Assembly: GCF_002410825.1 (NCBI RefSeq)
Contig: NZ_DHOS01000052.1
Span: 190,424 to 254,423 of the forward strand
Reading direction: 5' to 3'
Length of the DNA stretch: 64,000 nucleotides
Source: Proteiniphilum sp. UBA5384
GTDB lineage: Bacteria; Bacteroidota; Bacteroidia; Bacteroidales; Dysgonomonadaceae
The position numbers and the translations under genes are program-made. Below are positions 33,109 through 42,446 of the stretch, one piece after another. Within the stretch, counting starts at the first letter, position 1. Every line of letters starts with the position of its first letter. The notes under the pieces were generated by a model. The model searched no databases and was not told the origin of the DNA. It was given only the letters and a program-made list of their open reading frames with translations.

Positions 33109-34761
33109 TTATTCCGTTTTAAGTTTATAAGGGTGCGATAATCTGATAAATGAGTTATGCAATGCTTTGCAATAAGCTTCCTGATAATAATGGATGAAGT
33201 GTGCCCAATCGGCCATGTGGGCAAGCGCAGAAGCACTTTGTTTCGATAACTTTACTTGTTCATTACTTTGCAATGTCAACTCATAGATAAGAGAAGCTAT
33301 CTCCCCTGTTACGTCGGAATGATTTTTATCGTCGCGATAGATTACTTCAATGCCATCGCTGATTCCTTCTTTTTTGTCGCCCTCCTTCTTTGCCCAGACG
33401 CCGAATCCAGCCAATGTGGTAGTGATGGTAGGGACGGAAAAGGCGATGCTCTCATGGGGAGTATAACCCCATGGTTCATAATAGGAGGGAAAGACCGTCA
33501 TATCAAGGCCGATCAGCAGATCATAATAAGGAAGATTGAATATGCCATCGTCCCCATTCAGGTAGGAAGGAACAAAAATAATTTTTACCCGCTCTTCCGT
33601 GGAGTTACAAAATCCCAAACGTTGGATATGGTTCATCACCATGTCATGCTGCGGATCAACCAGCTCATGAGTAATAAAAGGACATCCCCGGGAGAAATCT
33701 TTCCGAGGCCCTTTTACCCATCCGGGTACCATGATAAATGCGATGACATCTTTTGTCAGTTCCGGCATTTTACGGAGCAGATTCATGGCATCGATAAATA
33801 TATCGATACCTTTATTTTTATATTCATACCTGCCGCTGGTAGCAATCAATAAAGCGTCAGGGTGAATAGTATGGCCGACTATTTTCTCGGCCACATTAAA
33901 TAATACCTTTCTCGCTCTTTTGCGTGCGTGTGTATGATCCGCTCCTTGGGGAATAAAATCTTTTTCAAAGCCGTTTGGGGTTACTATGTCGGGTTGCCGC
34001 TGCAGTAGTTGTGTACATTCAACGGCGGTGATATCACTGACGGTAGTGAAACAGTCGACATATTGTGCGGCTTTTTTCTCAATGGAGTGTTTGGCTGTCA
34101 TATTCAGCTGACGGGCCATCTGGTCACCGTTATATTCTTGCAGGTGATCGTATAAGGGGAGGTTATTGCCTGCGATAGATCGTCCGATGGAAGTGGCATG
34201 GGTAGTAAAGAGGGTAGCGATACTGGGCACATGCTTTCTCAGGTAGAGGGCCGTGGCTCCTGTCATCCATTCGTTGCAATGGACGATCACATTTTCTGCT
34301 TCCAGGTGGTGGAAACGGTAAAAACTTTCTATTACCATTCCTGTAGCGTAGGCGAACATCGTCGATTCATGATAGTCGCCATAAGCGGCAATCGAATCTA
34401 CCCCCCAATCCATCCACATTTCAGCATAGATATCATTCTGCTTCTCAAAGAAAGCGTCGAATTTTACCAGAAAGACGATCGGCTCACCGGGTACTTTCCA
34501 TCGTCCGATACGGACAGGAAGATGTTGATTGTGCGATGCGAATTCACTCCATGATGAAAAGAGGGTCTTATCCTCCTTAAACCAAGGGTTTTCCTGTGTA
34601 CCCCACACATCGGGGCCAATGAAAAATATGCGGTTTGTGTAAATTTTCTGTAGAATATTGGCCCGTGTGGATAAGACGGTATAAATACCGCCTACTTTGT
34701 TGCATACTTCCCAACTGGTCTCAAAGAGGTAATCAGGTGTATGCCTGGCATCTATCTCCAT
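33109..34761 (-). CDS. Glycogen synthase, GT3-like
   Basis: The 550-residue glycosyltransferase opens with LFETSWEVCNKVGGIYTVL, where KVGGIYTV is the nucleotide-sugar loop seen in eukaryote-type (GT3) glycogen synthases rather than the KTGGL form of bacterial GlgA. Other motifs are VHCNEWMTG, RYEYKNKGIDIFIDAM (a loop after the Rossmann switch) and VFPSYYEPWGYTPHESIAF with the catalytic Glu pair. It extends alpha-1,4-glucan chains. It heads a two-gene unit with glgP. Its -7 element overlaps the divergent mfd promoter region. Sugar-nucleotide preference (UDP or ADP) cannot be told from sequence alone. Confidence 0.9.
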   Translation of the reverse strand: MEIDARHTPDYLFETSWEVCNKVGGIYTVLSTRANILQKIYTNRIFFIGPDVWGTQENPWFKEDKTLFSSWSEFASHNQHLPVRIGRWKVPGEPIVFLVKFDAFFEKQNDIYAEMWMDWGVDSIAAYGDYHESTMFAYATGMVIESFYRFHHLEAENVIVHCNEWMTGATALYLRKHVPSIATLFTTHATSIGRSIAGNNLPLYDHLQEYNGDQMARQLNMTAKHSIEKKAAQYVDCFTTVSDITAVECTQLLQRQPDIVTPNGFEKDFIPQGADHTHARKRARKVLFNVAEKIVGHTIHPDALLIATSGRYEYKNKGIDIFIDAMNLLRKMPELTKDVIAFIMVPGWVKGPRKDFSRGCPFITHELVDPQHDMVMNHIQRLGFCNSTEERVKIIFVPSYLNGDDGIFNLPYYDLLIGLDMTVFPSYYEPWGYTPHESIAFSVPTITTTLAGFGVWAKKEGDKKEGISDGIEVIYRDDKNHSDVTGEIASLIYELTLQSNEQVKLSKQSASALAHMADWAHFIHYYQEAYCKALHNSFIRLSHPYKLKTE

Positions 34762-34789
34762 ATATGATTATTTTCTTGTCTACAGGAAG

Positions 34790-34797
34790 CAAAGATA
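34790..34797 (-). promoter_or_regulatory. -7 element of the glycogen synthase-glgP unit
   Basis: Minus-strand TATCTTTG, 28 bases before the glycogen synthase ATG. It is only 15 bases from the divergent mfd -7 box. Confidence 0.6.
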
Positions 34798-34812
34798 GTA
34801 AAAAAAATGGCT

Positions 34813-34820
34813 TATCTTTG
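34813..34820 (+). promoter_or_regulatory. -7 element of mfd
   Basis: TATCTTTG, 14 bases before the mfd ATG at 34835, implies a leader of under 10 bases. The -33 region of each divergent promoter falls on the other's -7 box. Confidence 0.6.
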
Positions 34821-34834
34821 TAACTTTCTTCTGA

Positions 34835-37800
34835 ATGGTTGAAACAATAGACATTGACCAATTACGGCAATTGATAGGGAAACATCCCAACCTGTCGGCG
34901 GCAGACTCGTTACTGAAAGAAATGCAGGTCTTATCTGTAACGGGATTGCATGGGTCTTCGCGTGCTTTGTTTGCCGGGGAATTATTCTACAGACAACCTC
35001 GGACCTACCTTTATATACTCAATGATGCCGAGACGGCAGGTTATTTTTACCATGACCTCACCCAGATGATGGGATCTACCGATATACTCTTTTTTCCGTC
35101 GGCCTATAAAAGAGCCGCCAAATACGGCCAGATAGACCGTGCCAACGAGGTGTTGAGGGCCGGGGTCTTAAGCCGCCTCCAGGGTGTGAGTGAGCCATCG
35201 GTTATTGTGAGTTATCCCGATGCATTGACAGAGAAGACGGTTTCCCGTGATCAGCTGGCGGTGAATACATTGAAGGTGTCTGTGGGAGACCGTATCGACA
35301 GTGCGTTTGTAAGCGAAATGCTCGACAGTCAGGGGTTCCTGCTTTCGGATTATGTGTACGAACCGGGGCAATATGCGGTGCGGGGGAGTATCCTCGATGT
35401 TTTCTCTTTCTCGAGTGAATATCCTTATCGTATCGATTTTTTCGGGGATGAGGTGGAGACTATTCGTAATTTCGACCTGGAATCGCAATTGTCTAAAGAG
35501 AAATTCAATGAAATCCGGATTGTTCCCGAATTCGGCCGGAATAGCGCTAAAAATGCTTCGTTATTCGGCCTTCTTCCTGCCGGCTCGGTGATAGGCACGG
35601 AAGATATGCGTTGGATTGCCAGCCGGGTGGAGTCAATCAACGAAGATGAACTGCATATCGATCCGAAAGATGAGGAGTTTGTGAAAGCCGATCTACTCTC
35701 GAAAATAGATTTCATGGAGAGCATCCACTCGTTCCGGCAGATTCGTTTTGACAATAAGATGCTGAATACTCCTGATGCTGTCATTTCTTTCAATACATCG
35801 ATGCAGCCTCTTTATCACAAGAATTTCGATTTGCTGAGTGAATCGTTGCATCGTTTTACAGACGAGGGGTATACCATTTATATATTAAGTGACAGCGAAA
35901 AGCAACAGAAAAGGCTTTTCCATATATTTGAAGATCGCGAAGACTCTATCTCCTTTATACCGGTCAATAAAACATTGCACGAGGGTTTTTCGGACGAGAC
36001 GCTAAAAATATGTTGCTTTACTGATCACCAGATATTTGACCGTTTTCATAAGTACAGCCTGAAGTCCGACCAGGCGCGGTCGGGCAAAATCGCGCTCACC
36101 TTGAAAGAGATCAACCAGCTTCAGCAAGGTGACTATGTGGTGCATATGGACCATGGTATCGGCCGGTTTGCCGGATTGGTACGGCTGCGTATCGGCGACA
36201 AGGTACAGGAGGTGATCAAGCTTCTTTATAAGAATAACGATGCGGTGTTTGTTTCTATCCATTCATTGCATAAGATATCAAAATACAAAGGAAAGGAAGG
36301 TGAAGAACCACAGTTGAATAAACTGGGATCAGGAGCGTGGGAGAAGGTAAAGGAACGGACCAAGAAGAAAATTAAGGATATAGCCCGCGACCTGATAAAA
36401 CTTTATGCCCAACGTCAACAGGAGAAAGGATTCGCTTTCTCGAAAGATACCTATCTGCAGACGGAATTGGAAGCGTCATTTATGTATGAAGATACGCCGG
36501 ACCAGGTGAAGGCGACACGCGACGTGAAAAACGATATGCAGAGCGAGCGCCCGATGGACAGGCTGGTCTGTGGTGATGTGGGCTTCGGAAAGACCGAGGT
36601 GGCTATCCGGGCTGCCTTCAAAGCGGCGACCGACGGGAAACAAACGGCAGTATTAGTTCCCACTACTGTACTGGCTACCCAGCATTACCATACTTTCAGC
36701 GACAGGCTGGCTGATTTCCCTGTAAAAGTCGATTACTTGAGTCGTGCACGTTCGGCTAAAGAGCAAAAAGAGATATTGCACCGATTGAAAGAGGGAAAAA
36801 TAGATATCCTGATCGGTACGCACCGTCTGGTGGGCAAAGATGTGGAGTTTAAGGACCTAGGGCTGCTGATCATCGACGAAGAGCAGAAATTCGGTGTATC
36901 TGTCAAAGAAAAGCTCAAGCAGCTGAAAGTGAATGTGGATACGCTTACCATGACAGCTACTCCTATCCCCCGCACATTGCAGTTCTCGCTGATGGGATCG
37001 CGCGACCTTTCCACCATCGGGACACCTCCGCCCAACCGTTATCCCATACAAACAGAGGTGCATACGTTTGATATAGACCTTATTCGCGATGCCATCAATT
37101 TTGAATTGAACCGGAACGGGCAATTGTTCATCGTGAACAACCGCATCAAGAATATTTATGAACTGGAAGCCCTGATCAAGCGGGAAATACCGGGGGTGCG
37201 TGTAGCGGTGGGACATGGACAGATGGATCCGAAAAAACTGGAAGGTGTGATTGAGGATTTTATCAATCATGAACAGGATGTGCTGATTGCTACTACTATT
37301 ATTGAGTCGGGTATCGATATGCCCAATGTAAATACCATTATTGTGATGGATGCCCAGAATTTCGGATTGAGCGACCTGCACCAGTTGCGGGGCAGGGTGG
37401 GACGAAGTAACCGGAAGGCATTCTGTTACTTGCTGGCACCTCCTTTTTATACGTTGAGTACTGACTCCCGGAGGCGTCTTCAGGCGATAGAGAATTTCGC
37501 CGAATTGGGAAGCGGCCTTCATATTGCCATGCAGGATTTGGATATCCGCGGGGCTGGAAATCTGCTGGGAGCTGAACAAAGTGGTTTCATTGCCGACCTG
37601 GGATATGAAACTTATCAGAAGATATTGACCGAAGCAGTACAGGAGTTGAGGAAAGATGAATTCTCTGAATTACATAAAGCTCAACAGGCTGAAAAGGCAC
37701 AGGCATACAATTTTGTAGATGATGTGTTGGTGGAAAGCGACCTGGAACTAATGTTCCCGATAACTTACATCCCGAATGATGCGGAACGTGTAGGAATTTA

Positions 37801-38185
37801 CCGTGAAATGGACAATATGGAGTCGGAGACGGAAATCATGGATTTCATGAAACGGCTGGAAGATCGCTTCGGTAAAATTCCCACGCAGGGTAGGGAACTT
37901 ATCCGTATTGTACGGCTTCGCCGTATTGCCAAGTCGTTAGGAATAGAAAAAGTGATGCTGAAAAACGGGCAGATGATCCTTTTCCTGATTTCTGATCCGG
38001 AATCACCTTATTACAGCTCACCGGTATTCGACCGGTTATTGGATTTTGTGCAGAAACAAGCGCGCCGCTGCCGCCTGCAGGAGAAAGGTCAGAAACGGTC
38101 GGTAGTGATCAGCGGTGTGGAGACTGTGGAAATGGCAGTAGTTTTACTGGAAGAGATTACCAAAGGAGAACCGATACAGGTGTAA
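34835..38185 (+). CDS. mfd: Transcription-repair coupling factor Mfd
   Basis: The 1116-residue ATPase removes RNA polymerase stalled at lesions and recruits nucleotide-excision repair. In order: UvrB-like N-terminal region (about 1-400, including YEPGQYAVRGSILDVFSF), RNA-polymerase-interaction domain (about 420-480, GDYVVHMDHGIGRF), helicase motor with Walker A GDVGFGKTEVA (about 580) and DEEQKFGV (about 679), TATPIPRT, QLRGRVGRS, and the C-terminal TRCF domain. Length is normal. Its promoter is tightly divergent from the glycogen genes. It converges on cysE with a 41-base gap and no obvious terminator. Confidence 0.97.
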   Translation: MVETIDIDQLRQLIGKHPNLSAADSLLKEMQVLSVTGLHGSSRALFAGELFYRQPRTYLYILNDAETAGYFYHDLTQMMGSTDILFFPSAYKRAAKYGQIDRANEVLRAGVLSRLQGVSEPSVIVSYPDALTEKTVSRDQLAVNTLKVSVGDRIDSAFVSEMLDSQGFLLSDYVYEPGQYAVRGSILDVFSFSSEYPYRIDFFGDEVETIRNFDLESQLSKEKFNEIRIVPEFGRNSAKNASLFGLLPAGSVIGTEDMRWIASRVESINEDELHIDPKDEEFVKADLLSKIDFMESIHSFRQIRFDNKMLNTPDAVISFNTSMQPLYHKNFDLLSESLHRFTDEGYTIYILSDSEKQQKRLFHIFEDREDSISFIPVNKTLHEGFSDETLKICCFTDHQIFDRFHKYSLKSDQARSGKIALTLKEINQLQQGDYVVHMDHGIGRFAGLVRLRIGDKVQEVIKLLYKNNDAVFVSIHSLHKISKYKGKEGEEPQLNKLGSGAWEKVKERTKKKIKDIARDLIKLYAQRQQEKGFAFSKDTYLQTELEASFMYEDTPDQVKATRDVKNDMQSERPMDRLVCGDVGFGKTEVAIRAAFKAATDGKQTAVLVPTTVLATQHYHTFSDRLADFPVKVDYLSRARSAKEQKEILHRLKEGKIDILIGTHRLVGKDVEFKDLGLLIIDEEQKFGVSVKEKLKQLKVNVDTLTMTATPIPRTLQFSLMGSRDLSTIGTPPPNRYPIQTEVHTFDIDLIRDAINFELNRNGQLFIVNNRIKNIYELEALIKREIPGVRVAVGHGQMDPKKLEGVIEDFINHEQDVLIATTIIESGIDMPNVNTIIVMDAQNFGLSDLHQLRGRVGRSNRKAFCYLLAPPFYTLSTDSRRRLQAIENFAELGSGLHIAMQDLDIRGAGNLLGAEQSGFIADLGYETYQKILTEAVQELRKDEFSELHKAQQAEKAQAYNFVDDVLVESDLELMFPITYIPNDAERVGIYREMDNMESETEIMDFMKRLEDRFGKIPTQGRELIRIVRLRRIAKSLGIEKVMLKNGQMILFLISDPESPYYSSPVFDRLLDFVQKQARRCRLQEKGQKRSVVISGVETVEMAVVLLEEITKGEPIQV

Positions 38186-38226
38186 TGATTCGGTATAAAG
38201 CCACGGTAATCTCCTGAAGCGGTGAA

Positions 38227-39048
38227 TCAAATTACAAAATCATACGGACTGGAAAAATCCCGTACCATACGGATCTTTACATCGATCGAATTGGATACCA
38301 GGGAGTAGGGGACTACGCTTCGTGTAAGCCACGCACCGCCTCCGATCACAGAATCGTGACCGACGATCGTTTTCCCTCCCAGAATAGTGGCATTGGCATA
38401 TATCACCACGTTGTCTTCCACTGTAGGATGCCGTTTCACATCCGACAGCTTCTTCTCTACATATAAAGCGCCGAGCGTCACACCTTGATATATTTTTACA
38501 TTGTTGCCTATTAGGGTGGTCTCACCGATAACGATCCCCGTTCCGTGGTCCATAAACAGGTTCTTGCCTATCCGGGCAGCAGGATGGATATCGATGCCTA
38601 CCCTGGAGTGGGCGTATTCTGAAAAGAGACGGGCGATTAAGGGGACTCCCAGTCGGTGCATTTCATGGGCTATGCGATGAACACATAAGGCATAAAACCC
38701 GGGATAAGTAAGGATTACCTCTTCTATGCTTTTGGCAGCAGGGTCGGATTTAAGGTAACAGTTCGCGTCTTTATAGAGCCTTTCGTGGAGCGAAGGGAGT
38801 TGCCCTAAAAAAGATTCGATGATCTTATTGGCCTTCTGCTCACCGGTAAGTGCACTGATATTGGTGTACAGCTTTCCTGTTGTTATCCGCAATCCTTCAT
38901 GAACATCCACCGGCTCCGGACAATCGCAGATAGGAAACATCAACGAGATAAGCGCTTCAATGACTTCCTCCAATTCGCATTTGTTAATGGGAATACTTAT
39001 GGATTGGGGGTTGAACTGTTGGATGAGTTTTTCCATCTTGTCTGTCAT
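38227..39048 (-). CDS. cysE: Serine O-acetyltransferase
   Basis: The 273-residue enzyme makes O-acetylserine from serine and acetyl-CoA for cysteine synthesis. The helical N-terminal region is followed by a left-handed beta-helix (about 165-245) of hexapeptide repeats: IDIHPAARIGKNLFMDHGTGIVIGE, then KIYQGVTLGAL with the catalytic His of DHGTG. Overall it fits the EpsC-type branch. It lies 11 bases after the DUF4954 gene on the same strand, so the two form one operon. The C-terminal tail is extended beyond the beta-helix, as in forms regulated by cysteine. Confidence 0.92.
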   Translation of the reverse strand: MTDKMEKLIQQFNPQSISIPINKCELEEVIEALISLMFPICDCPEPVDVHEGLRITTGKLYTNISALTGEQKANKIIESFLGQLPSLHERLYKDANCYLKSDPAAKSIEEVILTYPGFYALCVHRIAHEMHRLGVPLIARLFSEYAHSRVGIDIHPAARIGKNLFMDHGTGIVIGETTLIGNNVKIYQGVTLGALYVEKKLSDVKRHPTVEDNVVIYANATILGGKTIVGHDSVIGGGAWLTRSVVPYSLVSNSIDVKIRMVRDFSSPYDFVI

Positions 39049-39059
39049 AACTCTCTGTT

Positions 39060-41048
39060 TTATTGTATATCTCTTATTCTTTCTATTAATTCGTTACCCA
39101 GAGCCTTTTTTTCTTCGATATGCTGTAATGTGGCAACCACAAAAGGGTTCTTGTCGAAAGCCCCACGTACGTATTCGAAATCTATGGCCCGGTCCTGAAT
39201 ATTACCGTCGGCACCAAAACCGGTTTTGAAGGAGAGTGAGAATTCTTTTTTTGCATCGCTGTAGATCATCTCGTCCAGCCCAATCACGGCTTCTTTCCAT
39301 TTTTCTACGATGGCAATTATATCGACAGCCGTGATTTCATTGCTTTTGATGCCGTAAAACGACTGGATTTTGTCCCATGCCCATGTCCATTCGTTCTCGT
39401 AATACTCTTCGTGCAGTTTCCGGAATACATGGTTTATCTCTTTCAATTTTGTGATCTCCCCCGCTTCTATTTTGCAGAGTAACTCGTCGATTTCTGATTT
39501 GGGGGCGATCAATCCGGAGACGTCTACCCATTCGCCTAATCCGGGTGCTCCTTTGGGTTGGAGCCGTTGTCGGATCTCTTCGTTATTTTTAAATCGGATG
39601 TTTTCTAACCGTTTGATAATGGAATTCCCCAGAAATTTATGGATGATAATTTCATAGAGTTTTAATCCTCTCCGGAGTGATGAATTGGAGATGACGCAGC
39701 TTTGGAAGGTGTAGAATTCAGATGTCTCTCCGGCTACGGCCCGGAGATCCTTGAGGATTTCAATACCGGCAAATACTTTTTGTATGGTGTAGGGGCTGAG
39801 CAGATTAAAATTGATGCAATCGAGCCGGTCAGGATCCTTGCGGCGGTCTCTCTCCGGCCATTTCTTGGCATCGCGGATGGTGCCCACGCTACGCAGATTG
39901 ACGCCCGGTGCAATATGGGTTCCGTTGTCTTTTTCTACCAGATAGGAGAAAGGGAGGTTGGAGGTATCGGCATGTTTATAGTGGCGTCCCAAAATCAGGG
40001 AGAAAGGTCCTACTTTCGCAGGCCATAACACGTAAGAGTTGCTGGTAGTCTTGGCCCCCCGTTCAATGATCCCCTGGTGGATAGGTCCCAGTTTATACAT
40101 GTGATTGCTCTGGTTGGATCCCGATCCGGCATTCATAAAGGAAAACATACCGGCTATGAGCAATGTCGATTTGTGATGGGTAACGGTATAGGGACCGGCA
40201 AAGAGTGCGCAGGCTTCTCCATTCTCGCCCTGGCAATTGCTGAAAAAGAGCGAGTCGGAAGCGGAATAACCGTGGTCGATATGACAGGCCTGACCGATAA
40301 AACAGCGGGAGATAATGGATCCACCGTCGATCTTTGAACCCGAACAGACAATAAAATCTTCGGCAATCACGTTACGTCCGATATAAATCGGATCATATTC
40401 ATTGCTGTTGATACTCCCGTTTTTAAGTTTCATTGCACCGGTAATCTTACAGAAGGAGCCTATTCGCACGTTTTTGATATAACCAACATTCACAATCTTG
40501 CAATTATGTTCGATAATTCCCCTGTCGGAAGCATGTTTCTCGCAATAGTAGTCGATGATTGCTTTCATTTGCCCGATCAGTTTCGGTCGATGTCGATAGA
40601 GGGAATAGATATAAGCGAAATGGGCCGAGAGTTTATCATTAATATGTACTTCCCGTCCGCCGGTTTCATTCAGTACGTTGACTTCCACTCCATTCCCGAA
40701 TGAAGTCATGCCATCCACCAGGATTACATCTACATTTTGAATAAAGCAATTATCGCCAATGGTGTAATTAGCGATATAATTTTGTACGTTCTCGATCACT
40801 ACATTATCGCCGATGGTGCAGTTATGAATGACAACGCGATTAATGCCGGTATGCTTTTCCAATCCACCGGACAGGAAAAATGTCTTTTCAAATATCCCCA
40901 GCTCCACTTTGCCGGAGAATTGGCTTTCATTTACATAACGAGGATCGAAGCCTTCTTTTACAGTGACCAATCCCCAATCTGTGCTACTGCATCCGTTCTT
41001 CTCCAATAGATCGATTTCGGACTGTTTTAAGTTTCTGAAAACTTGCAT
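39060..41048 (-). CDS. DUF4954 left-handed beta-helix protein (uncharacterised)
   Basis: The 662-residue protein has an N-terminal half full of hexapeptide-repeat turns (TIGDNVVIENV, YTIGDNCFIQNV, FISRCFIGQACHIDHGYSASD), which form a left-handed beta-helix like that of UDP-GlcNAc pyrophosphorylase/acetyltransferase GlmU. The C-terminal half is helical, without a recognised catalytic motif. Such proteins are annotated DUF4954 in Bacteroidota; relatives are sometimes called UDP-N-acetylglucosamine pyrophosphorylase, but I see no nucleotidyltransferase domain. It is upstream of cysE in a two-gene unit, which suggests acyl-group transfer or regulation around amino-sugar or serine metabolism; that is inference. 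No signal peptide is present, so it is cytoplasmic. Confidence 0.8.
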   Translation of the reverse strand: MQVFRNLKQSEIDLLEKNGCSSTDWGLVTVKEGFDPRYVNESQFSGKVELGIFEKTFFLSGGLEKHTGINRVVIHNCTIGDNVVIENVQNYIANYTIGDNCFIQNVDVILVDGMTSFGNGVEVNVLNETGGREVHINDKLSAHFAYIYSLYRHRPKLIGQMKAIIDYYCEKHASDRGIIEHNCKIVNVGYIKNVRIGSFCKITGAMKLKNGSINSNEYDPIYIGRNVIAEDFIVCSGSKIDGGSIISRCFIGQACHIDHGYSASDSLFFSNCQGENGEACALFAGPYTVTHHKSTLLIAGMFSFMNAGSGSNQSNHMYKLGPIHQGIIERGAKTTSNSYVLWPAKVGPFSLILGRHYKHADTSNLPFSYLVEKDNGTHIAPGVNLRSVGTIRDAKKWPERDRRKDPDRLDCINFNLLSPYTIQKVFAGIEILKDLRAVAGETSEFYTFQSCVISNSSLRRGLKLYEIIIHKFLGNSIIKRLENIRFKNNEEIRQRLQPKGAPGLGEWVDVSGLIAPKSEIDELLCKIEAGEITKLKEINHVFRKLHEEYYENEWTWAWDKIQSFYGIKSNEITAVDIIAIVEKWKEAVIGLDEMIYSDAKKEFSLSFKTGFGADGNIQDRAIDFEYVRGAFDKNPFVVATLQHIEEKKALGNELIERIRDIQ

Positions 41049-41065
41049 GATTCAATGTGAATAAT

Positions 41066-41113
41066 CCCGATAAATCGGGACAGGTAATACCACTCCCGAT
41101 GAATCGGGACAAG
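41066..41113 (+). repeat. Palindromic dispersed repeat, two tandem copies
   Basis: CCCGATAAATCGGG (41066-41079) then ACAGG; CCCGATGAATCGGG (41095-41108) then ACAAG. These match the copy at 7578-7597. They lie in the gap between recA and the DUF4954 gene. Confidence 0.7.
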
Positions 41114-41138
41114 TGGTGACTAATGATTCAAAGTAAAT

Positions 41139-41160
41139 GGATAATTAGTCATTGGTAATC
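41139..41160 (-). repeat. AT-rich dispersed repeat, copy by recA
   Basis: On the minus strand, GATTACCAATGACTAATTATCC matches the copy at 17886-17908 with few differences. It lies next to the palindromic repeats. Confidence 0.5.
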
Positions 41161-41169
41161 AAAACAAAA

Positions 41170-41204
41170 AAAGAGGGTGAAATCACTCTGTGAAATACCT
41201 CTTT
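41170..41204 (-). terminator. Terminator of recA
   Basis: The outer stem AAAGAGG / CCTCTTT encloses an inner TCAC-AGA-GTGA hairpin; on the minus strand it runs into seven T residues. It begins 7 bases after the recA stop. Confidence 0.75.
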
Positions 41205-41211
41205 AAATCTG

Positions 41212-42228
41212 TCAATTAGTTCCCTTTAATGCGTCGAAAATGAGTTTTTCGAGTTCTTCCGCCAATTCGGGATTGTCTTTAATGGCGGCTTTGGCCGCAT
41301 CGCGTCCCTGCCCCAGTTTGGTATCGTTATAGCTATACCATGAACCACTCTTCTTGATGATGCCCAGATCGGATCCCAAGTCGATAATCTCGCCTGTCCG
41401 GGAGATTCCTTCCCCATACATGATATCGAATTCCGCTTTGCGGAATGGAGGGGCTAGCTTGTTTTTGACAACTCTCACGCGGGTAGGTTTCCCGATCTGT
41501 TCTTCCCCATCCTTGATAGGAGTGCCATTGCCGCGGATGTCTAATCTTACTGAGGCATAGAATTTCAGAGCATTTCCTCCCGTAGTGGTTTCCGGATTGC
41601 CGAACATCACCCCGATTTTTTCACGTAACTGGTTGATGAAAATACAGGTGGTATTGGTCTTGCTGATGGCGGAGGTGAGCTTCCTGAGTGCCTGCGACAT
41701 TAATCGTGCCTGTAACCCCACGTTAGAGTCTCCCATCTCTCCTTCGATTTCTTTTTTGGGCGTAAGGGCGGCTACCGAGTCTACAACAATAATGTCTACC
41801 GCAGAAGAGCGGATCAGCTGCTCAGCGATCTCCAGCGCTTCTTCACCGCTGCTCGGTTGTGAAATAAGCAATTCGTCAGTATTCACACCCAACTTCTCGG
41901 CATAAAAACGATCGAATGCATGTTCGGCGTCTATGAAGGCTGCGACCCCTCCTGCTTTCTGTGCTTCAGCAATGGCATGAATAGCGAGAGTGGTCTTTCC
42001 CGATGACTCGGGACCGTAAATCTCAATGACACGTCCACGCGGATAACCACCCACACCCAGGGCCACGTTGAGTGCGATGGAGCCGGAGGAAATAACGGGG
42101 ACCTCTTCCACTTTCTCATCACCCATCTTCATGATAGAGCCTTTGCCGTAGGTCTTTTCAATCTTGTCCATCGCTGCACGCAGCGCTTTTAATTTTTCAC
42201 TGTTCTTGTTATCTTTTTCTTCTGCCAT
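41212..42228 (-). CDS. recA: Recombinase RecA
   Basis: The 338-residue protein binds single-stranded DNA and drives strand exchange and repair. The Walker A motif GPESSGKTT is at residues 72-80, followed by the VDSVAALTPKKEIEGEMGD block and the L2-loop FINQLREKIGVMFGNPETTTGGNALKFYASVRLD region. The C-terminus is short and acidic, as usual. dprA lies upstream on the same strand, 218 bases away. A long leader (about 190 bases) with a repeated 11-base motif precedes the ATG. I see no obvious LexA-like box, so SOS-type control is uncertain. Confidence 0.98.
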   Translation of the reverse strand: MAEEKDNKNSEKLKALRAAMDKIEKTYGKGSIMKMGDEKVEEVPVISSGSIALNVALGVGGYPRGRVIEIYGPESSGKTTLAIHAIAEAQKAGGVAAFIDAEHAFDRFYAEKLGVNTDELLISQPSSGEEALEIAEQLIRSSAVDIIVVDSVAALTPKKEIEGEMGDSNVGLQARLMSQALRKLTSAISKTNTTCIFINQLREKIGVMFGNPETTTGGNALKFYASVRLDIRGNGTPIKDGEEQIGKPTRVRVVKNKLAPPFRKAEFDIMYGEGISRTGEIIDLGSDLGIIKKSGSWYSYNDTKLGQGRDAAKAAIKDNPELAEELEKLIFDALKGTN

Positions 42229-42268
42229 GTTTTTAGCTATATTTAATGTTTTGTGCTTGATTATATTG

Positions 42269-42437
42269 CCGGTTTATTAACCCCGGCCGTTCCCATACTC
42301 CAATATCTGCTCGGCGTGGTTTTCGTATCACCCCTTTTCTTATTGACATCACATTTGTGTGGTTGGACAGGCTATTTCCCGGAGACACGTATCACCCCAT
42401 ATCACCTTTGAATCTTAAATACCCAAAACCAAAGATA
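42269..42437 (-). promoter_or_regulatory. recA leader: -7 element, repeated 11-mer and hairpin
   Basis: Minus-strand TATCTTTG (42430-42437) lies directly after the dprA stop. The motif GGGGTGATACG appears twice downstream (42387-42397 and 42324-42334, 63 bases apart). A GC-rich hairpin (GCCGGTT ... AACCCCGGC, about 42269-42290) sits closer to the ATG. The repeat may be a protein- or RNA-binding site; function unknown. This covers the whole 218-base gap. Confidence 0.45.
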
Positions 42438-42446
42438 TAAAAAAAA

